Below are positions 44,782-52,091 of a stretch of DNA of 64,000 nucleotides, in pieces. Below the pieces are notes generated by a model. That model was given only the letters and a program-made list of their open reading frames with translations, did not search any database and had not been told where the DNA came from. The position numbers and the translations under genes were made by a program. The DNA is taken from contig NZ_CP020370.1 of the NCBI RefSeq assembly GCF_002813775.1, forward strand, positions 828,501 to 892,500, given 5' to 3'. Numbering within the stretch: position 1 is the stretch's first letter; each line of letters begins with the position of its first letter. Source of the stretch: Candidatus Thiodictyon syntrophicum. Its GTDB lineage: Bacteria; Pseudomonadota; Gammaproteobacteria; Chromatiales; Chromatiaceae.

Positions 44782-45222
44782 ATGCCCAAACCCGTGACAC
44801 CCCTGCTCGCCGCGGACGCCATCATCGAACTGGTGGACCGACCCGGCCGTCCCATCGTCCTGATCGAGCGCCGCAACCCGCCGCCGGGTTGGGCCATCCC
44901 GGGCGGCTTCGTGGATGTCGGGGAGTGCGTGGAGCGGGCGGCGGTGCGGGAGGCACGGGAGGAGACCGGGTTGATCGTCACCCTGCGCGCCCTGCTCGGT
45001 GTCTATTCAGACCCCGGTCGTGACCCGCGGGGCCACACGGTCAGCGCGGTCTATGTGGCTGAGGCCATCGGCGAGCCGCGGGCGCTGGACGACGCCCGTG
45101 CGGTGCTGGTCTTCCTGCCCGAGGCCATCCCGGCCCGGCTCGCCTTTGATCACGCCGCCGTGCTGGCGGATTATCGCGCCTATCGCGCGACGGGTAGCGT
45201 GCCGCCCCTGCGTTGCGACTGA
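44782..45222 (+). CDS. NUDIX hydrolase
   Basis: A 146-residue NUDIX domain. The Nudix box is GGFVDVGECVERAAVREARE then ETGL, matching GX5EX7REUXEEXGU with all acidic residues present. Such enzymes remove nucleoside diphosphates linked to another group; the substrate is open (ADP-ribose-like compounds are common for this branch with IERRNPPPGWAIPGG). ATG at 44782 follows GAGGAGCCC. The promoter region is occupied by hexamer element B1; longer upstream starts would translate the repeat into Asn-Asp runs and are rejected. Confidence 0.9.
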   Translation: MPKPVTPLLAADAIIELVDRPGRPIVLIERRNPPPGWAIPGGFVDVGECVERAAVREAREETGLIVTLRALLGVYSDPGRDPRGHTVSAVYVAEAIGEPRALDDARAVLVFLPEAIPARLAFDHAAVLADYRAYRATGSVPPLRCD

Positions 45223-45239
45223 GCCGGCTGGCGCTCGGA

Positions 45240-45443
45240 TCAGTCCTCCTCGCCGTCCTTGTTGGTGTCGATCTTGAACGGAAGATAGGCCGGGCAGATG
45301 CCGGTGAAACCGGTGACCACCAGGACCAGGGCGATGACTGACAGGAACCACAGGTGCAGCCAGATGCCGCAGAGCACCAAGAGCCCGGCGACGGCCAGGC
45401 GGATCGTGCGGTCGGTCTGGCCGATGTTCTTCTTCATGGACAC
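45240..45443 (-). CDS. DUF2892 small membrane protein (YgaP-like tail)
   Basis: A 67-residue protein with the DUF2892 pattern: MKKNIGQTDRTIRLAVAGLL, two hydrophobic helices and GICPAYLPFKIDTNK, where Cys before PAY is conserved. It resembles the inner-membrane part of the rhodanese YgaP. GTG at 45443 has GGAG upstream; ATG at 45437 is an alternative. The function is unknown. Confidence 0.88.
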   Translation of the reverse strand: MSMKKNIGQTDRTIRLAVAGLLVLCGIWLHLWFLSVIALVLVVTGFTGICPAYLPFKIDTNKDGEED

Positions 45444-45555
45444 GGTCGGTACTCCGGTAGTGCGATGGGTTGCGTCGACTGGCGCAGGCGTCGACCTGTT
45501 CCAATGGACGCGGTCATAGGGGGCCAGGATTGCGTCGCGGATGTTGCGCGCCCTT

Positions 45556-46092
45556 TCATTGACCGGGCTTGGTTGCCGGGGCGGCGGCGCCCTGACCCGG
45601 GGCCGGTGTGGCGGCGCCTGGGGGCGGGGCGGCCCAGGGCGCGATGGCTACCACCGCGACGCTGTTCTTGGGCGACCCCTCGAGGACCCGGTCGCTGTAG
45701 GTCATATAGACCAGGACGTTGCGCTGGGGGTCGTAGAAGCGCACCACCTGAAGGGTCTTGAAGATCAGCGAGGTGCGCTTCTTGAAGACCTGCTCGCCGT
45801 TGCGCTTGCCGTTGCGGATGTCATCCGGCACCTTGATGGGTCCGATCTGGGCGCAGTCCAGCGAGGCGTCCGAGGTGTCCTCCGCCACCCCGACCGCGCC
45901 GGAGATGCCGCCGGTCTTGGCGCGGCTGAGATAGCAGGCGACCCCGGGCAGGTCCTCGTCGTCGAAGACCTCCACGACGATCTTGTCGCTCGGGCCCATG
46001 AGTTTGAACTTGGTGTTCACGCTGCCGATCATCTCGGCGGCGCTCGCCTGGGCCAAGCCGAGCAGGCATAGAAAAATAAATGGGTGACGCAT
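45556..46092 (-). CDS. CreA-family exported protein
   Basis: A 178-residue exported protein. The signal peptide (MRHPFIFLCLLGLAQASA) is followed by the conserved CreA core: IGSVNTKFKLMGPSDKIVVE, VACYLSRAKTGGISGAVGVA and DCAQIGPI. Typical residues for the family end at about 150; the last 25 are Pro/Ala-rich and low-complexity. CreA is a periplasmic protein of unknown role. GGAG precedes the ATG. Stands alone. Confidence 0.9.
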   Translation of the reverse strand: MRHPFIFLCLLGLAQASAAEMIGSVNTKFKLMGPSDKIVVEVFDDEDLPGVACYLSRAKTGGISGAVGVAEDTSDASLDCAQIGPIKVPDDIRNGKRNGEQVFKKRTSLIFKTLQVVRFYDPQRNVLVYMTYSDRVLEGSPKNSVAVVAIAPWAAPPPGAATPAPGQGAAAPATKPGQ

Positions 46093-46329
46093 GGGCGTGC
46101 TCCGTGGTTGCTGCTGCGGGGAAGAATATGGTCCGCAAATGAACGCAAATTATGAACAATCTCAGCAGGCGCGGCTTAACTCTGGAGATTGCGTGGAGAA
46201 TCGAAAGGCAGCGTCAATGGAGGTTCAGCGTCACGCGCGCAACGTCCGCAGGCCGCTTTCTTATTTGCGTTCATTTGCGTTTATTTGCGGACAAATATTC
46301 CTTTGGGGTTCTAAAGATATACCTGAGAT
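46093..46329. repeat. Intergenic inverted repeat of the TTTGCGTTCATTTGCG type
   Basis: GTCCGCAAATGAACGCAAAT at 46131-46150 is the reverse complement of ATTTGCGTTTATTTGCGGAC at 46273-46292 with one mismatch. Another partial unit (TTATTTGCGTTCATTTGCG) directly precedes the second arm. The region is A/T-rich compared with its surroundings. It looks like a dispersed intergenic repeat, perhaps a decayed small mobile element, and may end transcripts of the flanking minus-strand genes. Confidence 0.6.
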
Positions 46330-47544
46330 TCAGGGTAACCGGGAAGGTTCGGCCCCGAACAGCCGGTCGGTCTCCCGGCGGCTGCGGGTCAGGGCGTCCT
46401 CGATGGAGACCCCGAGGAACCAGTTGCCGGTGATGGCCAAACGGCTGCCGGCCATGGCGCTGTCGATGCGCCCCACCACGGCCGTATGCCCGGCCCGCAG
46501 GGCCGGCAGGCGGTTGTGTACCTGTGCCTGAGCGGCGATCTGTCCGGGGTCGATCCCCAGGGCGCGGCAGGCGACGGTGACCTGGTCGTCCCGGCACAGG
46601 GCCCCGGGGCGGAAGTGGAAGGCGAAGCCGCGATGGGTGCCCGCGGGCAGGAAGTCCCTGGAGACCGCCGAGTAGAAGGGCCCGTCGACCGCGATCAGCC
46701 CCGCCAGGGCGGGCAGTTGCAGGTCCGCGCCGCGAAACGCCAGGAGCAGGGTCTCGATCTCCGCCATGGCGATGGCCCCGATCGCGTGCCGGGCCCCGTC
46801 GAAGCCGGTCGGCAGCAGCCGGGCGGCGGCATCCGGCGGCACGGCCAGGGTCAGATAATCACAGGTGACCTCGCTGGCGCCGTCGGCGACGACCCGCCAG
46901 CCGCCCTGGTCGGGCACGATGGCGGTGATGCGCTGGCCGGTGCGGACCTGGAGCCGCTCCTGGCCGGCGATGGCCGCGGGGATGGCCGCGAGCCCGTCGG
47001 CGAAGGTGAAGGCCTTGATCACGTCCTTGCGGCGCGGCTTACGGCGGAACAGGGCCTCGGCCGGATAGTCGTCCGCGGCTTGACAGATCACCGCCTGGAA
47101 GGCGTGGCGCAGCAGGTCCCGATAGTTGCGCCGCCCCAGCACGCGGCCGTAATAGTCCGCCACGCGCTGCCCCTGCTTCGGGGTCGTGAAGAGGCGCGGC
47201 AGCGACACGGCGGCCTCCAGAAAATGCAGGGCGGAGACGATGGAGCGGCGCTCCCCGTCCTGCCACAGTCGGTAGCCGACCTTGGCCTTGGGCAGAATCC
47301 GGCTGGTCAGACCCAGGTCGTCCATGATGGTGAGCAGATTGCCGTAGCTGTTGAAACAGGTGTGGCTGCCGGCCTCGGTCCAGAACCCGCCAAGTCCTTG
47401 GAACTCGTGGGTGTTGATGCACCCACCCACCCGGGGGGCGGCTTCCAGGACCAGGGTGGCGAGGCCGCGCCGGGCCGAGAAATGGGCGGCGCCGAGCCCG
47501 CTGATGCCCGCGCCGATCACGATATGGTCGAAGTCCTTGGTCAT
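46330..47544 (-). CDS. Protoporphyrinogen-oxidase-like FAD-dependent amine oxidoreductase
   Basis: A 404-residue flavoprotein of the HemY/amine-oxidase fold. Dinucleotide-binding IVIGAGISGLGAAHFSARRG and GG motif RVGGCINT at the N-terminus, and ALRAGHTAVVGRI then LAITGNWFLGVSIEDAL at the C-terminus, where GVSIEDAL replaces the usual GN-x-x-GVG-x-x-DC motif of HemG/HemY. Oxidation of protoporphyrinogen to protoporphyrin in haem and bacteriochlorophyll synthesis is plausible but unproved. It is 10 bp after the upstream gene and probably in an operon with it. Confidence 0.78.
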   Translation of the reverse strand: MTKDFDHIVIGAGISGLGAAHFSARRGLATLVLEAAPRVGGCINTHEFQGLGGFWTEAGSHTCFNSYGNLLTIMDDLGLTSRILPKAKVGYRLWQDGERRSIVSALHFLEAAVSLPRLFTTPKQGQRVADYYGRVLGRRNYRDLLRHAFQAVICQAADDYPAEALFRRKPRRKDVIKAFTFADGLAAIPAAIAGQERLQVRTGQRITAIVPDQGGWRVVADGASEVTCDYLTLAVPPDAAARLLPTGFDGARHAIGAIAMAEIETLLLAFRGADLQLPALAGLIAVDGPFYSAVSRDFLPAGTHRGFAFHFRPGALCRDDQVTVACRALGIDPGQIAAQAQVHNRLPALRAGHTAVVGRIDSAMAGSRLAITGNWFLGVSIEDALTRSRRETDRLFGAEPSRLP

Positions 47545-47553
47545 CGCTCGCTG

Positions 47554-48084
47554 TCAGTCCAGTAGTGGGTCGGTAGTGTGTTCGGTCCGCGGCTGGAGCG
47601 GTTCCAGTTGCAGTGCGCTGGTGTCCAGTTCCGGGATCGGGGTCGGGGGGGCCTCGCAATCCTCCAGGGTCCAGTTGTCCCCCGGGACCAGACTCAGATA
47701 GCTCAAGTCCAACACCGGCGGCGCGGCGGCCGACGGGGACTCCAGATCGCCCCATTGGGGCGCCAGGGACAGCGGCGCGCCTTCGCGGGAGTCGTCGGCC
47801 TGGGGCCGCGGGGCGGCCGCCGGCCCCTTGTTGTCCGTGGTCCCCAAGCCCGCCACCGGGGTGATCGTCAAGACGGCCCCCGCGTGGGCAAATATCTTCT
47901 TGAAGCGGGCGGCGGTCGCCGCATCCACATCGCGCTGGACCACCACCGGCCGGCCGGTGAACAGGCGCTCGGCGCCCTTGTCGCTGAGCTTGAAGACCCC
48001 GGTCAGGCGTTGCCGGGTCGTTTCGGGGTCGGCCCCCGGGGCGACCAGGCCCTTGTAGGTGAGATCAAAGCGTTGGTCGGACAT
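47554..48084 (-). CDS. Hypothetical protein of unknown function, upstream of the oxidase
   Basis: A 176-residue protein. Residues 1-80 (RFDLTYKGLVAPGADPETTR, KLSDKGAERLFTGRPVVVQR, FKKIFAHAGAVLTITPV) form a compact alpha/beta domain, perhaps like the C-terminal ribosomal L7/L12 fold. The remainder is Pro/Ala/Glu-rich and disordered with acidic segments. No signal peptide is evident. It is 10 bp before the FAD oxidase gene in the same direction, so a shared role is possible. I do not recognise a named family. Confidence 0.6.
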   Translation of the reverse strand: MSDQRFDLTYKGLVAPGADPETTRQRLTGVFKLSDKGAERLFTGRPVVVQRDVDAATAARFKKIFAHAGAVLTITPVAGLGTTDNKGPAAAPRPQADDSREGAPLSLAPQWGDLESPSAAAPPVLDLSYLSLVPGDNWTLEDCEAPPTPIPELDTSALQLEPLQPRTEHTTDPLLD

Positions 48085-48204
48085 GGTTCACCCGCTGTTT
48101 GTCGGTCGGGGCTTGGCGCTGGCTGCGCTGTGCTGCCGGGAGATAAGGTGCCGGGGATGCGCTGCACCTGACCGGCCCCGATCCGCGGTGCTTACGCGCT
48201 CGCC

Positions 48205-48807
48205 TCAGTTGATCGGCTTGGTCAGGCTGAAGGCCCCGCGGATATCCCCGACAGCATAACCGCGCGCGTGGTCCTCTGGATAGGCTTGGTCCAGGGTCGC
48301 GGCCACCGCGGGGGCGAGGTTGCCGCCGTGGCAGGCGAGACAGACCTCACCCGTGGGGATCGCCTTCATGAAGCGGAACTGCCGGGTCCCGTTGTCTTCC
48401 ACCACGGCGGCGAAGGCCATGGTCTCGACCGGTTCACCGGCCGCTTTGCGCTCGTCGAAGCGGGTCAGCACCTGCCGCTCCCAGGCGTCCGGCTGCCCGT
48501 CCTTGGTGTTGCGGGGTTTGAGGCTGACGCGCCCGACCTCCCAGCCGGACCGCCCGGAAATGGCGGCGGCGATGGCCGGTGCCCGCTCCTTGCACACGCC
48601 GATGGCCGCGATGGGACCGCCGGACTTCATGGCCGCCTCCAACTCGCCCTTCAAGGTGTCGGCGAATTCCTTGGTCAGGGCCCGGGCCTGCTCGAGATTC
48701 GGGTTGGGGGCCGCGGCCGAGGTCGGCGTGGTGGCGGGGGGCGTTGCGGTCTGCGCAAGCAGGGGGGCCGCGGCGAGTACGGCGGTGACGAGGAAGATCG
48801 AGCGCAT
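48205..48807 (-). CDS. DUF3365-domain (Tll0287-like) c-type haem protein
   Basis: A 200-residue periplasmic protein. Signal peptide (MRSIFLVTAVLAAAPLLA), then a Pro/Thr linker, a helical segment (KEFADTLKGELEAAMKSGGP), ERAPAIAAAISGRSGWEVGR, and a single CxxCH haem site in GEVCLACHGG. Region LKPRNTKDGQPDAWERQVL is the usual DUF3365 motif. Relatives are redox or gas-sensing haem proteins. The next gene diverges, so the 216-bp gap 48808-49023 should hold both promoters. Confidence 0.85.
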   Translation of the reverse strand: MRSIFLVTAVLAAAPLLAQTATPPATTPTSAAAPNPNLEQARALTKEFADTLKGELEAAMKSGGPIAAIGVCKERAPAIAAAISGRSGWEVGRVSLKPRNTKDGQPDAWERQVLTRFDERKAAGEPVETMAFAAVVEDNGTRQFRFMKAIPTGEVCLACHGGNLAPAVAATLDQAYPEDHARGYAVGDIRGAFSLTKPIN

Positions 48808-49023
48808 GGTGAGGCTCCGTAGGCGTTGGTTGATGGGTCAGGCGGACGCGGACAATGGGTAAGTATGGCGGGTCCGGTCCGCGCGTGCGCGGCGCAATCA
48901 CAATCCGCGGCCGGTCCCTTGGGAGAGTTCCAGGGGCCGCCGGGTATAATCGCGGCTCGACCGCCCGCCGGCGGGACGCGCCGCGTCCCCGCACCCCGGC
49001 CGCCACCCCCCAGGAGAGGACCG

Positions 49024-50871
49024 ATGTACGCCATTTGTGGTTGGATGGGCCAGATCGCCGACGCCCAGGCCTCGGACCAGCTACTCGATACCATGCTGGG
49101 GCGCGGTGTGATCGCCGGGGCGGCGCCGGGGCCCGGCGTCGGGCGCGTCCGTGACCGCGGCGGGCACGCGGGCTCCCAGGCCGGACCCGACCTCGTCTAT
49201 GCCGACGAGGAGGTCGTGGTCTGTCTCACCGAGCCGGTCACCGGCCTGGGCGGCGTGGCGTCCGGAGCCCTGGACGCGGCGGCGGTGGCCCGCCTCTACC
49301 ACGCCGAGGGCGATGCCCTGCTGGGGCACATCCACGGCAGCTTCGCCCTGGCGCTCATGGATCTGCGCCGCCGCAAGGTCCTGCTGGCGGTCGATCGGGC
49401 GGGGATCAGGCCGCTCTACCTGTGCCGCCTGGGTGAGGCCGTGGCCTTCGCCAGCCGCCTGTGCGCCTTCACCGGGCTGCCCGGGTTCCCGGCGCGCCTC
49501 AGCGACCAGGCCCTGTTCGACTATCTCTATTTCCATGTGGTCCCCAGTCCCGGCAGCATCTACCAGGGGGTGGAGAAACTGCTGCCCGCCCAGGCGGTGG
49601 ACCTCAATCCACTCGGCCGCCACGCCTTCTTCTATTGGCACATGCCCTATCGGGACGACAACCCGACCCCGCTTGCGGATCTCAGCCGGGAGTTCCGCCG
49701 GCTGCTGCCCCTGGTGGTCGGCGGCGCGGCCGCGGCGCCCGGGGCAGGCCCGGACGAGGTCGGGTGCTTTCTGAGCGGCGGTACCGACAGTTCCACCGTC
49801 GCCGGCACCCTGCGCCGGTTGCGCGGCGTGCCGGTGCGGACCTACTCCATGGGCTTCGACGCCCGGGGTTACGACGAGATGGCCTACGCCCGCGTTGCCG
49901 CGCGCCACTTCGGCACCGAGGCGCGCGAATACTATGTCCAGCCCCAGGACGTCCTGGAAGCCATCCCGCGGCTTGCGGCCTGGTGCGACGAGCCCTTCGC
50001 CAACGCCTCCATCATCCCCGCGTATCTCTGCGCCCGTTTCGCCCGCAACGACGGCTGCACCCGGCTCCTGGCCGGCGACGGCGGGGATGAGATCTTCGGC
50101 GGCAATGCCCGCTACGCCAACCAGCAACTCTTCGAGGTCTACCGCAGCCTCCCCGGGTGGGTCCGCCGCGGCCTGCTGGACCCGCTGGCCGCCATCCCCG
50201 GCCTGGGTGCCGTGCCCGGCCTCAGGAAGTTCAAGAGCTATGTGGACCAGGCGCGCACCCCGCTGCCGGACCGGCTGGAGAGCTACAACTTCCTGCACCG
50301 CACCCCGCTCGCCGCGATCTTCGACCCCGCCTTCCTCGCTCGCGTGGACCCGAACGCGCCCTTGGAGACCCAGCGTGCCTGCTACCACCACATCAGTTCG
50401 CGCGCCATCGTCAACCGCATGATGCACCTGGATCTGAAGATCACTTTGGCGGACAACGACTTGCGCAAGGTCAACCAGGCCTGTGAACTGGCGGGCGTGG
50501 ACGTGCGCTACCCCCTGCTCGACGAACGCCTGATGGACTTTGCCGCCTCGGTACCGCCCCGGATTCAGCTCAAGGACAACCGCCTGCGCTGGTTCTTCAA
50601 GCAGGCCCTGGCCGATTTCCTGCCGCCCGCGATCATCAAGAAGCAGAAGCAGGGCTTCGGCCTGCCGGTGGGCCTGTGGCTGGCCGAATACGCCCCGCTC
50701 AAGGCCCTGGCCGACGACAGCCTGAATGCCCTGCGCGCGCGCGGCATCGTGCGCCCCGACTATATTGACTGGCTGCGCGCCCGCCACGCCGGGCAGCACG
50801 CCGGCTATTACGGCGTCATGCTGTGGGTGCTGGTCATGCTGGAGCAGTGGTTGCAGGCGCATGGGCATTGA
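49024..50871 (+). CDS. Asparagine-synthase-like (AsnB-type) amidotransferase
   Basis: A 615-residue two-domain protein. Its N-terminal glutamine-amidotransferase domain opens MYAICGWMG, so the nucleophile Cys would be residue 5, not the usual Cys2, unless it is trimmed. The C-terminal ATP-pyrophosphatase domain has GCFLSGGTDSSTVAGTLRRL (PP-loop SGGxDSS), LLAGDGGDEIFGGNARYA and KVNQACELAGVDVRYPLLDE. Typical AsnB enzymes make asparagine or amidate other acids using glutamine; the displaced Cys raises the chance that ammonia is used, or that the substrate differs. The ATG at 49024 has AGGAGAGG just before it, which fixes the start. Exopolysaccharide-linked paralogues of AsnB are common. Confidence 0.85.
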   Translation: MYAICGWMGQIADAQASDQLLDTMLGRGVIAGAAPGPGVGRVRDRGGHAGSQAGPDLVYADEEVVVCLTEPVTGLGGVASGALDAAAVARLYHAEGDALLGHIHGSFALALMDLRRRKVLLAVDRAGIRPLYLCRLGEAVAFASRLCAFTGLPGFPARLSDQALFDYLYFHVVPSPGSIYQGVEKLLPAQAVDLNPLGRHAFFYWHMPYRDDNPTPLADLSREFRRLLPLVVGGAAAAPGAGPDEVGCFLSGGTDSSTVAGTLRRLRGVPVRTYSMGFDARGYDEMAYARVAARHFGTEAREYYVQPQDVLEAIPRLAAWCDEPFANASIIPAYLCARFARNDGCTRLLAGDGGDEIFGGNARYANQQLFEVYRSLPGWVRRGLLDPLAAIPGLGAVPGLRKFKSYVDQARTPLPDRLESYNFLHRTPLAAIFDPAFLARVDPNAPLETQRACYHHISSRAIVNRMMHLDLKITLADNDLRKVNQACELAGVDVRYPLLDERLMDFAASVPPRIQLKDNRLRWFFKQALADFLPPAIIKKQKQGFGLPVGLWLAEYAPLKALADDSLNALRARGIVRPDYIDWLRARHAGQHAGYYGVMLWVLVMLEQWLQAHGH

Positions 50872-51174
50872 GTCGCGGGGTGGCCCGGCTGCCTTGGGGC
50901 TGGAACGACACGCGGGACTGTCAGCGCTGAGCGGTCGGCGCACGGACCTGTCGATGGCATTGCTGATACCCTGGCCGTGTGGCTGAGTGACGATTCAAGC
51001 GAGAGTTAAACACGGACACAATCGTTGTCGTTGGCGTTGTCGTAATCGGAGAAGCGATGCAATTTGGGGTGCGAGAGGATCCGGGGCGCTACGACAACCT
51101 CGACTACGACAACGACAACGACAACGGTGCAAAGCGCATTCCCTAATGGATCATTGATGAATCGTTCCTGAGCT
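50872..51174. other. Gene-free stretch containing hexamer element B2
   Basis: A 303-bp gap between the AsnB-like and hydrolase genes. Its middle is the hexamer element at 51023-51126. The first 150 bp hold nothing I can name, and the last 48 bp, after the element, hold the likely promoter/RBS of the hydrolase (TGATGAATCGTTCCTGAGCT). Confidence 0.5.
51023..51126. mobile_element. Hexamer hairpin element, subfamily B, copy 2
   Basis: The same core as at 44558: GTAATCGGAGAAGCGATGCA, ATTTGGGGTGCGAGAGGATC, GCGCTACGACAACCTCGAC. It is flanked by a GTTGTC arm on the left (one unit mutated to GTTGGC) and about four GACAAC units on the right. At 104 bp it is shorter than copy 1 only because of hexamer number, which shows copy-number variation in the arm. 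Confidence 0.7.
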
Positions 51175-51945
51175 ATGAAACACATCATTGTGAACGGTTT
51201 GCGCCTTGAATATCGGGATCATCCGGCGCTGGTGCCGGGCCGCCCGCCCTTGCTGCTGCTGCACGACGGCCTGGGTTGTGTGGCTATGTGGCGCTATTTT
51301 TCCGCGCGGTTGGCGGCGGTCACCGGCTGCCGCGTCATTGCCTGGTCGCGTGCCGGTTACGGGGGCTCGCAGGCCTATACGGACCCGCGCACGCCGCGCT
51401 ACCTGCATCGCGAAGCCGAGGAGGTCCTGCCCGCGCTGCTCGCCGCGCTGCGGATCGAAGCCCCGGTGCTGATCGGCCACAGCGACGGCGGCAGCATTGC
51501 CCTGATCTTCGCCGGTGCCTTCCCGGCGGTGCCGCGCGCGCTGGCGGTGATCGCGCCGCACGAATTCGTCGAGCCCGAGGCCTTGGCCGGCATTCGCGCC
51601 GCCGGCATCGCCTGGCATACCACCGACTTGCCGCAAAGGCTTGGGCGCTACCATCAGGCGCCGGCCGAGCGGGTCTTCAAGGACTGGCACGACTGCTGGC
51701 TGTCGCCGGCATTCCGCGACTGGAACATCGAGGACTCCCTGAGCAACATCCGTTGTCCGGTGCTGGCGATCCAGGGCGAGGACGACGAGTACGCCACCAT
51801 GCGCCAGATCGATGTAATCGCCGCCCGGGTGCCGGGGACGCAACTGCTCAAACTGGCCCGCTGCGGTCATTTCCCTCAGCGCGATCAGGAGGCGGCGCTG
51901 CTGGAAGGGTTGGCCGTATTCATTGACCGGCTGGGCCGGCCCTAA
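51175..51945 (+). CDS. Alpha/beta-fold hydrolase
   Basis: A 256-residue alpha/beta hydrolase. The oxyanion-region HG is replaced by HDG in LLLLHDGLGCVAMW. The nucleophile elbow is GHSDGGS, the acid is Asp in IQGEDDEYAT and the base is His in ARCGHFPQRDQ. The complete triad suggests activity on an ester or similar bond; the substrate is unknown. Genes of this type often come from the PcaD/MhpC-like branch. ATG at 51175 follows the element B2 by 48 bp. Stands alone. Confidence 0.88.
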   Translation: MKHIIVNGLRLEYRDHPALVPGRPPLLLLHDGLGCVAMWRYFSARLAAVTGCRVIAWSRAGYGGSQAYTDPRTPRYLHREAEEVLPALLAALRIEAPVLIGHSDGGSIALIFAGAFPAVPRALAVIAPHEFVEPEALAGIRAAGIAWHTTDLPQRLGRYHQAPAERVFKDWHDCWLSPAFRDWNIEDSLSNIRCPVLAIQGEDDEYATMRQIDVIAARVPGTQLLKLARCGHFPQRDQEAALLEGLAVFIDRLGRP

Positions 51946-52091
51946 TTCATCAGCGGGAGAGTCCTATGCCCTGTTCACGCATCCAGCTTGGCGCCGACGG
52001 TCCGGAGTCGAAGCGAGAAAAGGGATTGTGGGCGTAAAACGACCCGATGAACGGTTACGTCGCTGCCAGTCAAACAAATCCCCCCAGTCTG

